A stretch of 64,000 nucleotides of DNA from Mastigocoleus testarum BC008 (GCF_001456025.1 NZ_LMTZ01000092.1:62001-126000); one strand, 5' to 3'; positions 36,077 through 45,642 are shown, numbered from the stretch's first letter. Numbers and translations: made by a program. Notes: a model not told the origin generated them from the letters alone.

Positions 36077-36314
36077 TTCTCCCTAGACAGGAATTGGTAA
36101 TTGGTAATTGGTAATTGGTAATTGGTAATTGGTAATTGGTAATGGGTAATTGGTAATTGGTAATTGGTAATTGGTAATTGGTGATGGGTAATTGGTGATG
36201 GGTAATGGGTAATTATGAATTTTTAACTGTTAACTGTAGCCCGTAAGGGCGTGGCGTTAGCCATAAACTGTTAACAAAGCGTGCGCTTCAGCGCATTAAC
36301 TGACAACCAAATTC
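36077..36314. repeat. GGTAATT heptamer tract with a GC-rich module
   Basis: At least fifteen GGTAATT/GGTAATG heptamers (36091-36212) are followed by AACTGTT heptamers holding the GC-rich block GTAGCCCGTAAGGGCGTGGC (36237-36266), a near-identical copy of the one at 18251. It sits inside the ndhD-cupB spacer, so it is probably transcribed. Confidence 0.9.
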
Positions 36315-37817
36315 TCAATTTTGACTTTTTTCTTGGTACAAGGAAACAGCAGCAATTGGGTTTGGTGGGTTTACCATTGCAGTTATTGTCGTTTCACTCC
36401 AACGCGTCAACCAACTGGGTTGGATGCCAAAAATTACAATTAATATTGCTAAAATAATTGCTGGGTTGCGATCCGACCAATATACCCGTGGTAAATTAAC
36501 AACCTGCTCTGATAAACGTCCAAAAAATGCACGGTTAGCAAGTATTAAGAAATAAACAGCAGTTAAACCAGTACCAAGCATACATAACAGAGTTTGAACT
36601 GGGAACACCACAAAACTGCTACGAAAAATAATGAATTCTGAGATAAAACCGACCATTCCAGGAATACCTGCACTAGCCATTACCGCCAAAATCATTAAAC
36701 TACCAATTAGCGGTAAACCCCGCTCTGGGTTCAATAGTCCCCTAACTACATCTAAATCTCGGCTACCTGCTTTTTTGTAGACAACACCAACCAACAAAAA
36801 TAGCAATGCAGAAATCAAACCGTGACTCACCATTTGCATCACCGCAGCCAAAATACTTAATGGTGTAGAAGCTGCTGCAGCTAACAGGATATAACCCATA
36901 TGTCCAATGGAACTATAAGCCACCATTTTTTTCATATCTGTCTGAGCGATCGCACAGGAAGCACCAAATAAGACGCTAACGACCGCCCAAGTTGCAAGCC
37001 AGGGTGCAAGGTAATTCCAAGCATCAGGTAGCAAATTCATCCCAAAGCGTAAAATTCCATAGGTTCCCAGCTTTAGTAGTATCCCTGCAAGCAACACAGA
37101 AATTGGTGTGGAAGCCTCAACGTGAGCATCTGGTAACCAGGTATGAAAGGGAACGATGGGAATTTTTATGCCAAAACCAACCAACAATCCAGCTAATAAG
37201 ACTAGCTGGGTTGTTAAGGGTAGTGCTGTAGCGTTTAATCCTTGCAAAGCAAAACTGCTTGCACCACTAAGCCAGACTAGACCCAAGAAACTTGCTAAAA
37301 TTAGAATACCGGAAACGGCGGTATAAATTAAGAATTTGGTTGCAGCATAACCTCGACGTTTACCGCCCCAAATTGCAATTAGTAAGTATAAGGGTATGAG
37401 TTCTAATTCATAAAACAGGAAAAATAGTAGTAAATCCTGTGCTAGGAAAGCCCCCGTTACGCCAACATTGAGCAGTAACAATAAAACATAGTAGAATTTC
37501 GCCCGTGGAATTGAAATGTCGCTACTGTAGATTGCAATGCAAGTTAATAGCCCATTCAAGACTAATAAGGGTAAGGATAGACCATCAACACCCAAGTGAT
37601 AGTTCAAACCTAGAGCATCTATCCAAGGCAAAAATTCAGAGAACTGTTGGGTGACATTGTTTATTTGAAAGAAATAAGCAATGACAATTGTCCAAATGAA
37701 GGCGATACTAGCAAAGATTAAAGCCAACGAGCGAAAAGCTTTGCTGCTGATTTTTCCTGGTAATAAACCAATAATAGCCGCACCTAAAAGCGGCAATACA
37801 ATCAAAGTACTAAGCAT
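36315..37817 (-). CDS. ndhD: NDH-1 subunit D4/D3-type (CO2-uptake complex)
   Basis: A 500-residue antiporter-like membrane subunit with about 14 hydrophobic segments. Family blocks are FFLFYELELIPLYLLIAIWG (the conserved Glu), GFGIKIPIVPFHTWLPDAHV and AYSSIGHMGYILLAAAASTP. Together with the neighbouring ndhF and Cup genes it builds the distal proton-pumping module of the CO2-uptake NDH-1. The linked Cup gene suggests the D4 form of the constitutive complex, but D3 cannot be excluded without a tree. Confidence 0.93.
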   Translation of the reverse strand: MLSTLIVLPLLGAAIIGLLPGKISSKAFRSLALIFASIAFIWTIVIAYFFQINNVTQQFSEFLPWIDALGLNYHLGVDGLSLPLLVLNGLLTCIAIYSSDISIPRAKFYYVLLLLLNVGVTGAFLAQDLLLFFLFYELELIPLYLLIAIWGGKRRGYAATKFLIYTAVSGILILASFLGLVWLSGASSFALQGLNATALPLTTQLVLLAGLLVGFGIKIPIVPFHTWLPDAHVEASTPISVLLAGILLKLGTYGILRFGMNLLPDAWNYLAPWLATWAVVSVLFGASCAIAQTDMKKMVAYSSIGHMGYILLAAAASTPLSILAAVMQMVSHGLISALLFLLVGVVYKKAGSRDLDVVRGLLNPERGLPLIGSLMILAVMASAGIPGMVGFISEFIIFRSSFVVFPVQTLLCMLGTGLTAVYFLILANRAFFGRLSEQVVNLPRVYWSDRNPAIILAILIVIFGIQPSWLTRWSETTITAMVNPPNPIAAVSLYQEKSQN

Positions 37818-38274
37818 AGTCTAGGAATAAATTATGGGTCATAGATTCAGATAAATTTAAGTAAAGGTAGGATGCACGGCTATAGCTTTAAAGCTTGATA
37901 TACAAAGTTTGGAACTTATATTTCTACATTTCTAATTACAGGAATAAAACTGTTTGGAATTACCTTTTGAATTGAGCCTGATATGTGAAAAATTTACGTT
38001 TGAGAAGCTTATTTACTATCGATTTGTTCTGTAAATCTTGTTCTAGGGATATTAACCTGGAAATATAACTCTGGAAATATTACCCTGGGAATATTTTCCC
38101 TTCGCAGATTATTTCTGGAATATCTTTCTGGAACATTGCGATGTGTAGAGACGCCGCATTGCAACGTCTCTACAAAAGAAAGATATTTTGTTGAAAATTC
38201 CCCTTCCCTATGTCTTCGATTAATTGTTTGATATTCATAAAACCTCAAACAAAGTCAAATTTTTAATATCTTCT
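37818..38274. repeat. ndhF-ndhD spacer with 14-bp repeats and a MITE-like hairpin
   Basis: Positions 38030-38135 carry degenerate 14-bp units of CTGGAAATATTAAC type. At 38120-38186, arms ATATCTTTCT/AGAAAGATAT enclose GTAGAGACG...CGTCTCTAC (38144-38172), a relative of the element at 24663. No gene. Confidence 0.75.
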
Positions 38275-40131
38275 TTAAAACGGTAAGTTATCCAATAAAC
38301 CTAGAGACCAGCCCAAGAAAATTCCTAAAATGCTGATACCTACCAAAATAGTCAGCAAATATCCTTGCGAACGACCGGAAACACTATACCTTAAACTTTG
38401 TCCGCCAAACACAGTCGCAATACCAACGAGATTAACGAATCCATCAACTAAATAGCGATCGCACCACGCAGATATGTTGGACAAAAAGCCCACAACCGAA
38501 ACAATGGTTACACGATAGATTTTATCGATGTAGAAGTCGTATCCCAATAAATCCTGGATCATTCGCCACGACATCAATCTCGATCTCGACCAAGCTTTGT
38601 GGAGATAAATCTTAGAACCAATAGCAACTCCCAAAAGACTAGAAGCAAATAATGATGATGCAACATACCAGTTGACACTATCCAATGTAGGTAGCAGATA
38701 CCATCGCTGCAACATTACAGGAACTAACAAAGTTACTATCGTTAGGGATACCATTGGTAACGCCATCGGCCAATGAACTTCCGGTGCGCGACGGGTTTTT
38801 GGCTGCGGTTCTCCCCAAAACACTAGTCGGAAAAATCTTGTCAAATTTAACGCTGTTAGACCATTTACTAACAACAAAACTCCAATCACCCAAGGAGTAA
38901 AGTAAACTAAGCCATCAGACCAAGACAGCATCGCCCAAAAGCTACCTAAGGGTAATAGAGTTATCATTCCCCCAGCACCTACTAGAAAAGCCGTTGTAGT
39001 TGCAGGCATTCTTGACCACAAACCACCCATTTCCGTTAAATCTTGACTTGAGGTGGTATAAATTACTGAACCCGCACTCATAAATAACAGTGCTTTAGCA
39101 ATCGCGTGGGTGAACAAAAACATCAGCGCAACGCCGCCTTGTTGCATCCCTACCGCCAAAAACACCAACCCCATATAAGCACTGGTAGAGTGGGATAAAG
39201 CCCGCTTAATATCTGTTTGAGCTACCGAGACCAAGGTTGCACCGATTGCTGTCACTGTTCCAAGAACAACTAAGGTGCTAAGAGCTACTGGTGATAACGC
39301 TAAAATGGGCTGCATTTTATACAAAATAAAAGCACCACCAGCTACTACTAAAGAGTTCCGCAGTACAGAAGCAGGGTTGGGTCCTTCCATTGCTTCATCC
39401 AACCACAAATGTAAGGGAAATTGGGCACACTTACCTGCAGGACCAGCGATTAAAGTTAAACCAAGCAAAGATGAGGTTAAAGGGCTTAATTCGGCTGTCT
39501 GCGCCCACTCATACAGGTCAGAAAAGTTTAAGCTACCTGCAAAAACGGAAAGGGTAACCACTCCCATTAGTAGTAACAAATCTCCGACCCGCTTTGTCCA
39601 AAAAGCATCCCTTGCTGCTGTTACCACCAAAGGTTGGGCATACCAAAAACCTACAATCAAATAAGTTGATAAGGTTAAAACTTCCAAAACAGCATAGGAG
39701 AAAAACAGGGAGTCGCTAATAGCTAAAGCACATAACGCCGCTTCAAAAAAACCCATCAAGGCAAAGAAACGTGCAACTGCCCAATCTTTTTCCATATACC
39801 CTAGGGCATAAAGTTGAGCGAGAAAACTTAAACCAGAAACTAATGCTACAGCCCCCATACTAATGGGTGAGATATCCAAGGCAAAAGATAAATCTAAATC
39901 TACAGCCTTAAACCAGTGAACAATTACAGTTTCTGGACCTCTGCTCGAAAAATCTTTAAATACAAGAATACTATGAGCAAAGGTCAATAATGTGGTCAAC
40001 AAGTTAAAGTAAGCAGCTGGTCTTGGTCCAGTTCTGCGAACTATTCCGGTCGCCCAAGGCAATGTTAGAAGCGCGCCAACTAAGCCATAAATGGGCACAC
40101 ACCAAGACGTAACAAAGAGAAATTGATTCAT
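38275..40131 (-). CDS. ndhF: NDH-1 subunit F4/F3-type (CO2-uptake complex)
   Basis: A 618-residue NuoL/NdhF-like subunit, many membrane helices. Blocks include LTLSTYLIVGFWYAQPLVVT, KCAQFPLHLWLDEAMEGPNP (Lys and proton-path residues), SHSTSAYMGLVFLAVGMQQG and FTHAIAKALLFMSAGSVIY. The form is the CO2-uptake variant, shorter than respiratory NdhF1. It is first in the minus-strand operon with ndhD and the Cup gene, and divergent from ccmK across 642 nt. Confidence 0.93.
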   Translation of the reverse strand: MNQFLFVTSWCVPIYGLVGALLTLPWATGIVRRTGPRPAAYFNLLTTLLTFAHSILVFKDFSSRGPETVIVHWFKAVDLDLSFALDISPISMGAVALVSGLSFLAQLYALGYMEKDWAVARFFALMGFFEAALCALAISDSLFFSYAVLEVLTLSTYLIVGFWYAQPLVVTAARDAFWTKRVGDLLLLMGVVTLSVFAGSLNFSDLYEWAQTAELSPLTSSLLGLTLIAGPAGKCAQFPLHLWLDEAMEGPNPASVLRNSLVVAGGAFILYKMQPILALSPVALSTLVVLGTVTAIGATLVSVAQTDIKRALSHSTSAYMGLVFLAVGMQQGGVALMFLFTHAIAKALLFMSAGSVIYTTSSQDLTEMGGLWSRMPATTTAFLVGAGGMITLLPLGSFWAMLSWSDGLVYFTPWVIGVLLLVNGLTALNLTRFFRLVFWGEPQPKTRRAPEVHWPMALPMVSLTIVTLLVPVMLQRWYLLPTLDSVNWYVASSLFASSLLGVAIGSKIYLHKAWSRSRLMSWRMIQDLLGYDFYIDKIYRVTIVSVVGFLSNISAWCDRYLVDGFVNLVGIATVFGGQSLRYSVSGRSQGYLLTILVGISILGIFLGWSLGLLDNLPF

Positions 40132-40773
40132 TTAGATTATCCTTGACGACTTACCCCTACAAGAATTTTTGCCCAATGATTACATTGGGCATCAGGTTAA
40201 TCTTGGGGCATTTTAGTTCCTCTTGATAGATGTTATTTTGCCATTTCATTTATTCCCATAGATTTAAACATCTATGAAAAAGTACCTCCACAAACTCACA
40301 CTTAACTTTTGATTTATTCAATTTTTCTGGAGTTACAATGGCAATCTATCTTTCTGATAACCACAACTTATATTTATAATTACTGTTAATTTTAACTATC
40401 AATTTTATTGTCCCATTGTAAAGCTAAAGGAACAAGCTTCCCAATATTTTTAAAACTTTGTAATTCCTTTGCGCGACATAGAAAATTCTTTGCGGTAAAT
40501 CAGTTCCACCTAATGATATAAAGAAATTATAAAACACAAATGGTTGCTTTACGAATAAAGTCAACTTCTATTAAGCAAAAAGCCGTCATCAAGATATGTT
40601 AAGTTTTTTAAAACTATTTTATTATGAACTATTATAGTAATTTATATTGCCACGGGGACAAAGCTTTCATATGCTTAATTTGAGAACGCTTTATTGAGCA
40701 CAAGGAAAAATACCCCCGGTCTAAATTTTCACCTTTGTTGTACCAGTTGATTTAAGTTAGTGGGAGTTTTGCG
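40132..40773. promoter_or_regulatory. Divergent control region of ndhF and ccmK
   Basis: This region holds the promoters for both inorganic-carbon operons. A perfect 9-bp inverted repeat TGCCCAATG/CATTGGGCA with a 4-nt loop lies at 40170-40191, 39 nt upstream of ndhF, where it could form a leader hairpin or an operator. The ccmK side has a GGGAG ribosome binding site at 40762. No definite LysR-type or NtcA site was assigned. Confidence 0.55.
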
Positions 40774-41082
40774 ATGCCTATTGCAGTTGGAATGATTGAA
40801 ACCAAAGGCTTTCCGGCGGTAGTGGAAGCTGCGGATGCGATGGTAAAAGCCGCTCGAGTTACCTTAGTAGGTTATGAAAAAATTGGTAGTGCTCGCGTGA
40901 CTGTAATTGTCCGTGGAGACGTTTCTGAAGTCCAAGCTTCCGTAGCAGCAGGAATAGAAGCCGCAAGAAGAGTTAATGGTGGTGAAGTCGTATCCACCCA
41001 CATTATTGCTCGTCCCCATGAGAATTTAGAATACGTACTACCAATTCGCTATACGGAAGCAGTAGAACAGTTTAGGACCTAG
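40774..41082 (+). CDS. ccmK: Carboxysome shell protein CcmK (copy 1)
   Basis: A 102-residue hexameric BMC shell protein. It has MIETKGFPAVVEAADAMVKA, the pore-region KIGSAR and the end HIIARPHENLEYVLPI. It is about nine-tenths identical to the next ccmK but lacks its C-terminal 12 residues. CcmK hexamers tile the facets of the beta-carboxysome. It heads the ccm operon. Confidence 0.97.
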   Translation: MPIAVGMIETKGFPAVVEAADAMVKAARVTLVGYEKIGSARVTVIVRGDVSEVQASVAAGIEAARRVNGGEVVSTHIIARPHENLEYVLPIRYTEAVEQFRT

Positions 41083-41665
41083 CAATTAAAAAAAATAGGG
41101 ATGAAGGGATTTGTAAATTTGCCAATTTGTATGCCCCAAAGGTGAGAAAATATTACTGTATCGGGTTTTTCGTTGACATGTCATTAATCATCTTATTGGC
41201 TTCAACATTCTTCCCTATAAAATCTAATAATTTCTCTCTAAAGTTGGAAATTTTGGAAATCTGGGATTTTAAAAGCTTGAGATTTGAGCAGTCTAAAATT
41301 TTAGAAATCTAACATTTTAGAAGTCTGAGATTTTAAAAATCTTATATTTGAGGAATTTTAGACTCTGGAAGGTTGAGACTTTAGAAGTTTTAGACTGTAG
41401 AAGTTGGCAACTTTGGAAACCTTAGGTTGAAATTTGAAATTTGGGGGGTCCGAATGGGAATCCTAAATTTGAAAATTACAAATTTTATATTTTCTCAGGT
41501 TGAAATTTTAGAAGTTTGAGACTTCAGAAGTTTTATACCTTAGGAACCTTAGGTTTGAGAAGTTAAAAGATTTGGCTTCAATAGTCGTCTTACATTCAAA
41601 GCTTGTACGTTCAAAGCTCCTATTAGATTTTTGTTTTCATTAGCCTCTTATTAAGGAACAAGATA
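41083..41665. repeat. Spacer between the ccmK copies with degenerate 14-21-bp repeats
   Basis: Positions 41240-41570 consist largely of degenerate units related to TTTTAGAAGTCTGAGA. Despite the 583-nt length there is no credible gene; a 61-codon frame at 41127 has no family features and overlaps the repeats. The spacer may hold an extra promoter or processing site for the rest of the operon. Confidence 0.7.
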
Positions 41666-42010
41666 ATGTCAATTGCAGTGGGAATGGTAGAAACGCTTGG
41701 CTTTCCGGCAGTAGTGGAAGCTGCTGATGCAATGGTGAAAGCTGCTCGCGTTACCTTAGTAGGTTATGAAAAAATTGGTAGCGGTCGCGTTACCGTAATT
41801 GTGCGCGGAGATGTTTCCGAGGTTCAAGCTTCAGTTGCAGCTGGAGTTGATAATGTAAAAAGAGTTAATGGCGGACAAGTTTTATCTACACATATCATTG
41901 CTCGTCCCCACGAAAACTTGGAGTATGTTCTGCCAATTCGTTATACGGAAGATGTAGAACAATTCCGTGAAAATGTCAATGCAATTCGTCCCTTTGGTGG
42001 CAGACCATAA
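41666..42010 (+). CDS. ccmK: Carboxysome shell protein CcmK (copy 2)
   Basis: A 114-residue BMC protein with MVETLGFPAVVEAADAMVKA, pore KIGSGR and a C-terminal helix extension ENVNAIRPFGGRP, which is typical of CcmK2. Copy 1 has KIGSAR at the pore, so the two may form hexamers of different pore chemistry or mix. The start has AAGGAAC upstream. ccmL follows after 6 nt, showing tight coupling. Confidence 0.97.
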   Translation: MSIAVGMVETLGFPAVVEAADAMVKAARVTLVGYEKIGSGRVTVIVRGDVSEVQASVAAGVDNVKRVNGGQVLSTHIIARPHENLEYVLPIRYTEDVEQFRENVNAIRPFGGRP

Positions 42011-42016
42011 AGCGTA

Positions 42017-42319
42017 ATGCAAATCGCCAAAGTGCGCGGCACAGTAGTTAGCACTCTAAAAGATCCTAGTCTTCGAGGTGTAAAACTACTGTTGTTGCAG
42101 TTAGTGGATGAGGAAGGACAGATTTTACCGATATATGAAGTGGCAGCTGATTACGTTGGTGCGGGAGTCAATGAATGGGTTCTACTCAGTCGCGGAAGTG
42201 CTGCTCGCAAACTTGATGGTAGCGAACAGCGTCCCCTTGATGCGGCTGTCGTCGCGATAATCGATACAGTAAATGTTGATAATCGCTTGATATATAGCAA
42301 GAAAGATGATTATCAATAA
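42017..42319 (+). CDS. ccmL: Carboxysome vertex protein CcmL
   Basis: A 100-residue pentameric vertex protein of the EutN/CcmL family. It begins MQIAKVRGTVVSTLKDPSLR, followed by DYVGAGVNEWVLLSRGSAAR and VVAIIDTVNVDNR. Pentamers cap the corners of the carboxysome. It lies 6 nt after ccmK copy 2. Confidence 0.97.
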   Translation: MQIAKVRGTVVSTLKDPSLRGVKLLLLQLVDEEGQILPIYEVAADYVGAGVNEWVLLSRGSAARKLDGSEQRPLDAAVVAIIDTVNVDNRLIYSKKDDYQ

Positions 42320-42620
42320 ATTCTTATCTGGAACTTTTTCTCTGGAACTTTTTCTCTAGAAACTGTTATCTGGAGGTTGTTATCTAGAAATTGTTATCTG
42401 GAAGTTGTTATCGGAGTAATCGTGTTAGCCGTTCAGTTAACTTCCTCGCTAAGACAGCTTTGTTTGCTTGATTTATTTGCCGGAATAATTAGTTTTCTCG
42501 TTGATTTTGTCTCAATTTTATTTGTCTTGGTTTAAATCATCAGCGATCGCAATTTACGTTAATAGGTTCGATTACTGATAGCTGGACGGCTGATAGCTGT
42601 ATATGAGGAGGAATAATTCG
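42320..42620. repeat. ccmL-ccmM spacer with 14-bp repeats
   Basis: Five to six 14-bp units of GTTATCTGGAAGTT / CTCTGGAACTTTTT type occupy 42324-42415. Further on is a HIP1 octamer (42544) and the AGGAGG ribosome binding site of ccmM at 42606-42611. Confidence 0.8.
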
Positions 42621-44348
42621 ATGGTAGTCCGCAGTAAGGCGGCTCCCCCCACAACCTGGTCGAGGGATTTAGCTGAACCACAGATTCACGAAAGCGCTTT
42701 CGTACATTCTTTTTCCAACATTATTGGAGATGTTCGGATTAGTCCGAATGTAATTGTAGCTCCAGGCACTTCCATTAGAGCAGATGAAGGTACGCCTTTT
42801 TATATTGGTGAAAATACTAATATTCAAGATGGTGTAGTGATACATGGATTAGAACAGGGAAGGGTTATTGGTGACGACCAACAAGAATATTCAATCTGGA
42901 TTGGTAAAGATGCCTGCATTACCCATATGGCTCTGATTCATGGTCCATGTTATATCGGCGATGATGCTTTTATTGGTTTTCGCTCTACTGTTTTCAATGC
43001 CAAAGTAGGTGCTGGCTGCATCGTAATGATGCATGCTTTAATACAAGATGTGGAAATTCCTCCAGGTAAATACGTAGCTTCAGGAGCAGTAATTACAACT
43101 CAACAACAAGCTGATCGATTACCAGATGTACAGGGAGAAGACAAGGAATTTGCCCATCATGTAGTGGGAATAAATCAGGAACTGCGGGCTGGTTATCTGT
43201 GTATTGAAGATAACAAATGTATTACTAATTTCCGCAGTCAGATAGAAAAATCTTATACAAACGATCGAGTTGAAACATTAGAAGTTGAAAGGTCACAAAG
43301 GAGTCAGGAAGTGTTTAATAATAGCCTAGGTAGTGAAACAGTAGAGCAGGTACGCTACTTATTAAACCAAGGGTACAAAATCGGTACAGAACATGTAGAC
43401 CAAAGACGTTTTCGTACTGGTTCTTGGCATAGTTGTCAGCCCATTGAAGCTAGATCCCTCAACGAGGCGATCGCAGCTTTAGAAAACTGTATGGTAGAGC
43501 ATAGTGGAGAATATGTCCGCTTATTTGGTATTGACCAAAAAGACAGACGTCGCATATTAGAAACAATTATTCAACGTCCTAACGGTAATCCAACCCCATC
43601 GACAACAAGTTCCTATAAAGCACCTACTAATTCCTACAGCACACCAGCAGCTGGTTATAGCAACGGCTATAGCAGCACCAGCACTAGTAATAGCAGTAAC
43701 GGAACTGGTAATGGCGCGCTTAGTAGCGAAACTTTAGAGCAAATCCGCCAATTACTATCTAGTGGTTACCGGATTGGAACAGAACATGTAGACCAAAGAC
43801 GTTTTCGTACCGGTTCTTGGCAAAGTTGTCGACCAATTGAAACGACTTCTACCAACGAAGTAATTGCGGAATTGGTTGATTGCATGCAAAATCACCAAGG
43901 CGAATATGTTCGTTTAATTGGTATCGATCCCAAAGCTAGGCGTCGTGTACTGGAAACAATTATTCAAAGACCTAATGGTGCAGTTGCGACATCTTCTTCT
44001 AGTAATGGTCATTATTCCTCCAGTAGTTCGAGTTCATTCAGTACAGCCTCCGCGAGTGCTGTAGCAGCAAAAGCTGCTGTTCCCACTAAATTAAGCTCAG
44101 AAATAATATCTCAAATACAACAGTTGCTAGCTGCCGGTTATAAAATTAGTGCCGAACACGTAGATAAACGGCGTTTCCGTACGGGTTCTTGGCAAAGTTG
44201 CGGGTACATAGAATCCACATCCGAACGGCAAATTATAGTGGAATTAGAATCTTATATGGCTTTGTATGACGGTGAATACCTGCGTTTGGTTGGTATCGAT
44301 CCAAAAGCCAAGCGTCGAGTATTAGAAACTATCATTCAGCGTCCATAA
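42621..44348 (+). CDS. ccmM: Carboxysome scaffold / gamma-carbonic anhydrase CcmM
   Basis: The start is set at the ATG at 42621, since the upstream in-frame ATG at 42603 overlaps the AGGAGG site. The protein is then 575 residues, and numbering agrees with known CcmM: zinc ligands His75, His102, His107, plus Cys194 and Cys200 that form the activating disulfide. The N-terminal 200 residues are a left-handed beta-helix with carbonic anhydrase activity. Three Rubisco-small-subunit-like repeats follow (about 235-325, 365-455, 485-575), each with EHVDQRRFRTGSW, joined by Ser/Thr-rich linkers. These bind Rubisco and condense it. An internal start (see separate entry) would give the short form. Confidence 0.97.
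   Translation: MVVRSKAAPPTTWSRDLAEPQIHESAFVHSFSNIIGDVRISPNVIVAPGTSIRADEGTPFYIGENTNIQDGVVIHGLEQGRVIGDDQQEYSIWIGKDACITHMALIHGPCYIGDDAFIGFRSTVFNAKVGAGCIVMMHALIQDVEIPPGKYVASGAVITTQQQADRLPDVQGEDKEFAHHVVGINQELRAGYLCIEDNKCITNFRSQIEKSYTNDRVETLEVERSQRSQEVFNNSLGSETVEQVRYLLNQGYKIGTEHVDQRRFRTGSWHSCQPIEARSLNEAIAALENCMVEHSGEYVRLFGIDQKDRRRILETIIQRPNGNPTPSTTSSYKAPTNSYSTPAAGYSNGYSSTSTSNSSNGTGNGALSSETLEQIRQLLSSGYRIGTEHVDQRRFRTGSWQSCRPIETTSTNEVIAELVDCMQNHQGEYVRLIGIDPKARRRVLETIIQRPNGAVATSSSSNGHYSSSSSSSFSTASASAVAAKAAVPTKLSSEIISQIQQLLAAGYKISAEHVDKRRFRTGSWQSCGYIESTSERQIIVELESYMALYDGEYLRLVGIDPKAKRRVLETIIQRP
43297..43313 (+). promoter_or_regulatory. Internal ribosome binding site and GTG start for short CcmM
   Basis: AAAGGAG (43297-43303) sits 7 nt before an in-frame GTG at codon 231 of ccmM, just before the first SSU-like repeat. 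Translation from here gives 345 residues (about 37-38 kDa) with all three repeats and no carbonic anhydrase domain, the known CcmM35-type product. Confidence 0.75.
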
Positions 44349-44825
44349 TCAGCAAAATTGAGATTTAGGGAGTAGAAAAATTAACGAATAGGAAAATAAC
44401 AACTTCAAAGGAATTTTTACTCAATAGATTTGGCTATTATCTCGGTTGTTAATGGCTAAGTATCTTAGCTAAATACTTGACAGTAGAAAGCTTCGCTTTG
44501 AAAGCTTGCAAAATCAAAGAGAATATTTTCCGAGAAGGACTATTTATTAGGAAAAATTATTTGTCAAGAATAACTCTTTCCCAAAGAACTATTTCTCGAT
44601 TGGAATAATCTCTGAAGAGTAATAATTTTTCCAATCATTCTCTTAATCTGATTGGTAAGTAAATATTTCTACTCTCTGATTCCTCAAAGATCTCATAAGG
44701 GTAAGTTTTGAGTTTTGACAATTTAGTTAAATAAATTTGTGAAATAAATAAAACCTACGCCTGCGAGTTTTATCCCCCAAACATCTGCTTGTATAATTTT
44801 TGGCTCTAATAAGGTTAATATTCCT
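44349..44825. other. ccmM-ccmN spacer
   Basis: This has degenerate AT-rich repeats of GAAAAATTATT / GGAATAAT type between 44520 and 44650 and an AAGCTT-centred hairpin at 44486-44506. No ORF or clear promoter. The length is unusual for a ccm operon and again results from repeats. Confidence 0.5.
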
Positions 44826-45578
44826 ATGTCCGTGCCGCCACTGCGTTTAGGCAATCAATTTGACATACATATCAGTGGCGAAGTTAGCATTCACCAAACT
44901 GCAGTTATTGCCCCAGGGGTAATACTTCAAGCAGCTCCAAATAGCAAAATAATTATTGCAGCAGGAGTTTGTATTGGTATGGGATCAATTCTTCAAGCTG
45001 CCCGGGGAATGATTGTAATTGGAGCGGGAGCAAATCTAGGTGCTGGATTTCTGATGGTTGGTGCAGGTACAATTGGAGAAAATGCTTGTGTCGGAGCAGC
45101 TTCAACAGTTTTCAATTCTTCTGTTGCACCTGGAGAAATAGTTGCACCTGGTTCAATTCTAGGAGTACCAAATCCCATCAAAGAAATACCTTCTCCGGAG
45201 GTAAATAGCAATACACAACAGCTAAACTCAACTACAAATCCTGAATCTGTAAGTTCTCCCTCGGGGAATACAGAATCAATGAATGGAAGAGTTAATACGA
45301 AAAATCCTGGCGAAAATTTATCCTCCCAATTCCCAGAAACATCTCAGCAAAAAGAGCTAAAGACTCCATCCCCTGAGGAAAATCAGTTAGGAGGTAACGA
45401 GCCCGATAAAACTGAGCAATCCTCCTCTAGTTCCCAATCCAATGCACCAGCCACTGAATCACCAAGTAATTTCGGCGCTCATATCTATGGACAAACCAAC
45501 ATCAACCGCTTATTAATCACTTTATTTCCTCACAGACAACCATTAAATCAACCGGAGTCTGAAGATTCGCCAGAATAA
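44826..45578 (+). CDS. ccmN: Carboxysome assembly protein CcmN
   Basis: A 250-residue adaptor. Residues 10-120 are hexapeptide repeats forming a beta-helix that binds CcmM (QTAVIAPGVILQAAPNSKII). A variable, Ser/Pro/Glu-rich linker covers about 125-220. The C-terminal encapsulation peptide HIYGQTNINRLLITLFPHR, an amphipathic helix, recruits shell protein CcmK to the Rubisco core. The linker is longer than in many homologs. Confidence 0.95.
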   Translation: MSVPPLRLGNQFDIHISGEVSIHQTAVIAPGVILQAAPNSKIIIAAGVCIGMGSILQAARGMIVIGAGANLGAGFLMVGAGTIGENACVGAASTVFNSSVAPGEIVAPGSILGVPNPIKEIPSPEVNSNTQQLNSTTNPESVSSPSGNTESMNGRVNTKNPGENLSSQFPETSQQKELKTPSPEENQLGGNEPDKTEQSSSSSQSNAPATESPSNFGAHIYGQTNINRLLITLFPHRQPLNQPESEDSPE

Positions 45579-45642
45579 ATGTTAATTGTGTTAATTGTAA
45601 ATTGGTAGTTGTATTTGCGATTAACAGTCCCGGAGAAATTTC

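Noticed and set aside
36083..36212. GGTAATT tract as a CRISPR array
   Set aside because: The unit is 7 bp with no spacers; it is a simple tandem repeat, as are all other arrays in the window.
38009..38248. 79-codon minus-strand frame in the ndhF-ndhD spacer
   Set aside because: It reads through 14-bp repeats and a MITE-like hairpin; no protein features.
41127..41312. 61-codon frame between the two ccmK genes
   Set aside because: Its second half is encoded by the degenerate intergenic repeats, and it has no ribosome binding site or family match.
42603..42620. Upstream ATG as ccmM start
   Set aside because: The codons overlap the AGGAGG that serves the ATG at 42621, and His/Cys numbering agrees with known CcmM only from 42621.
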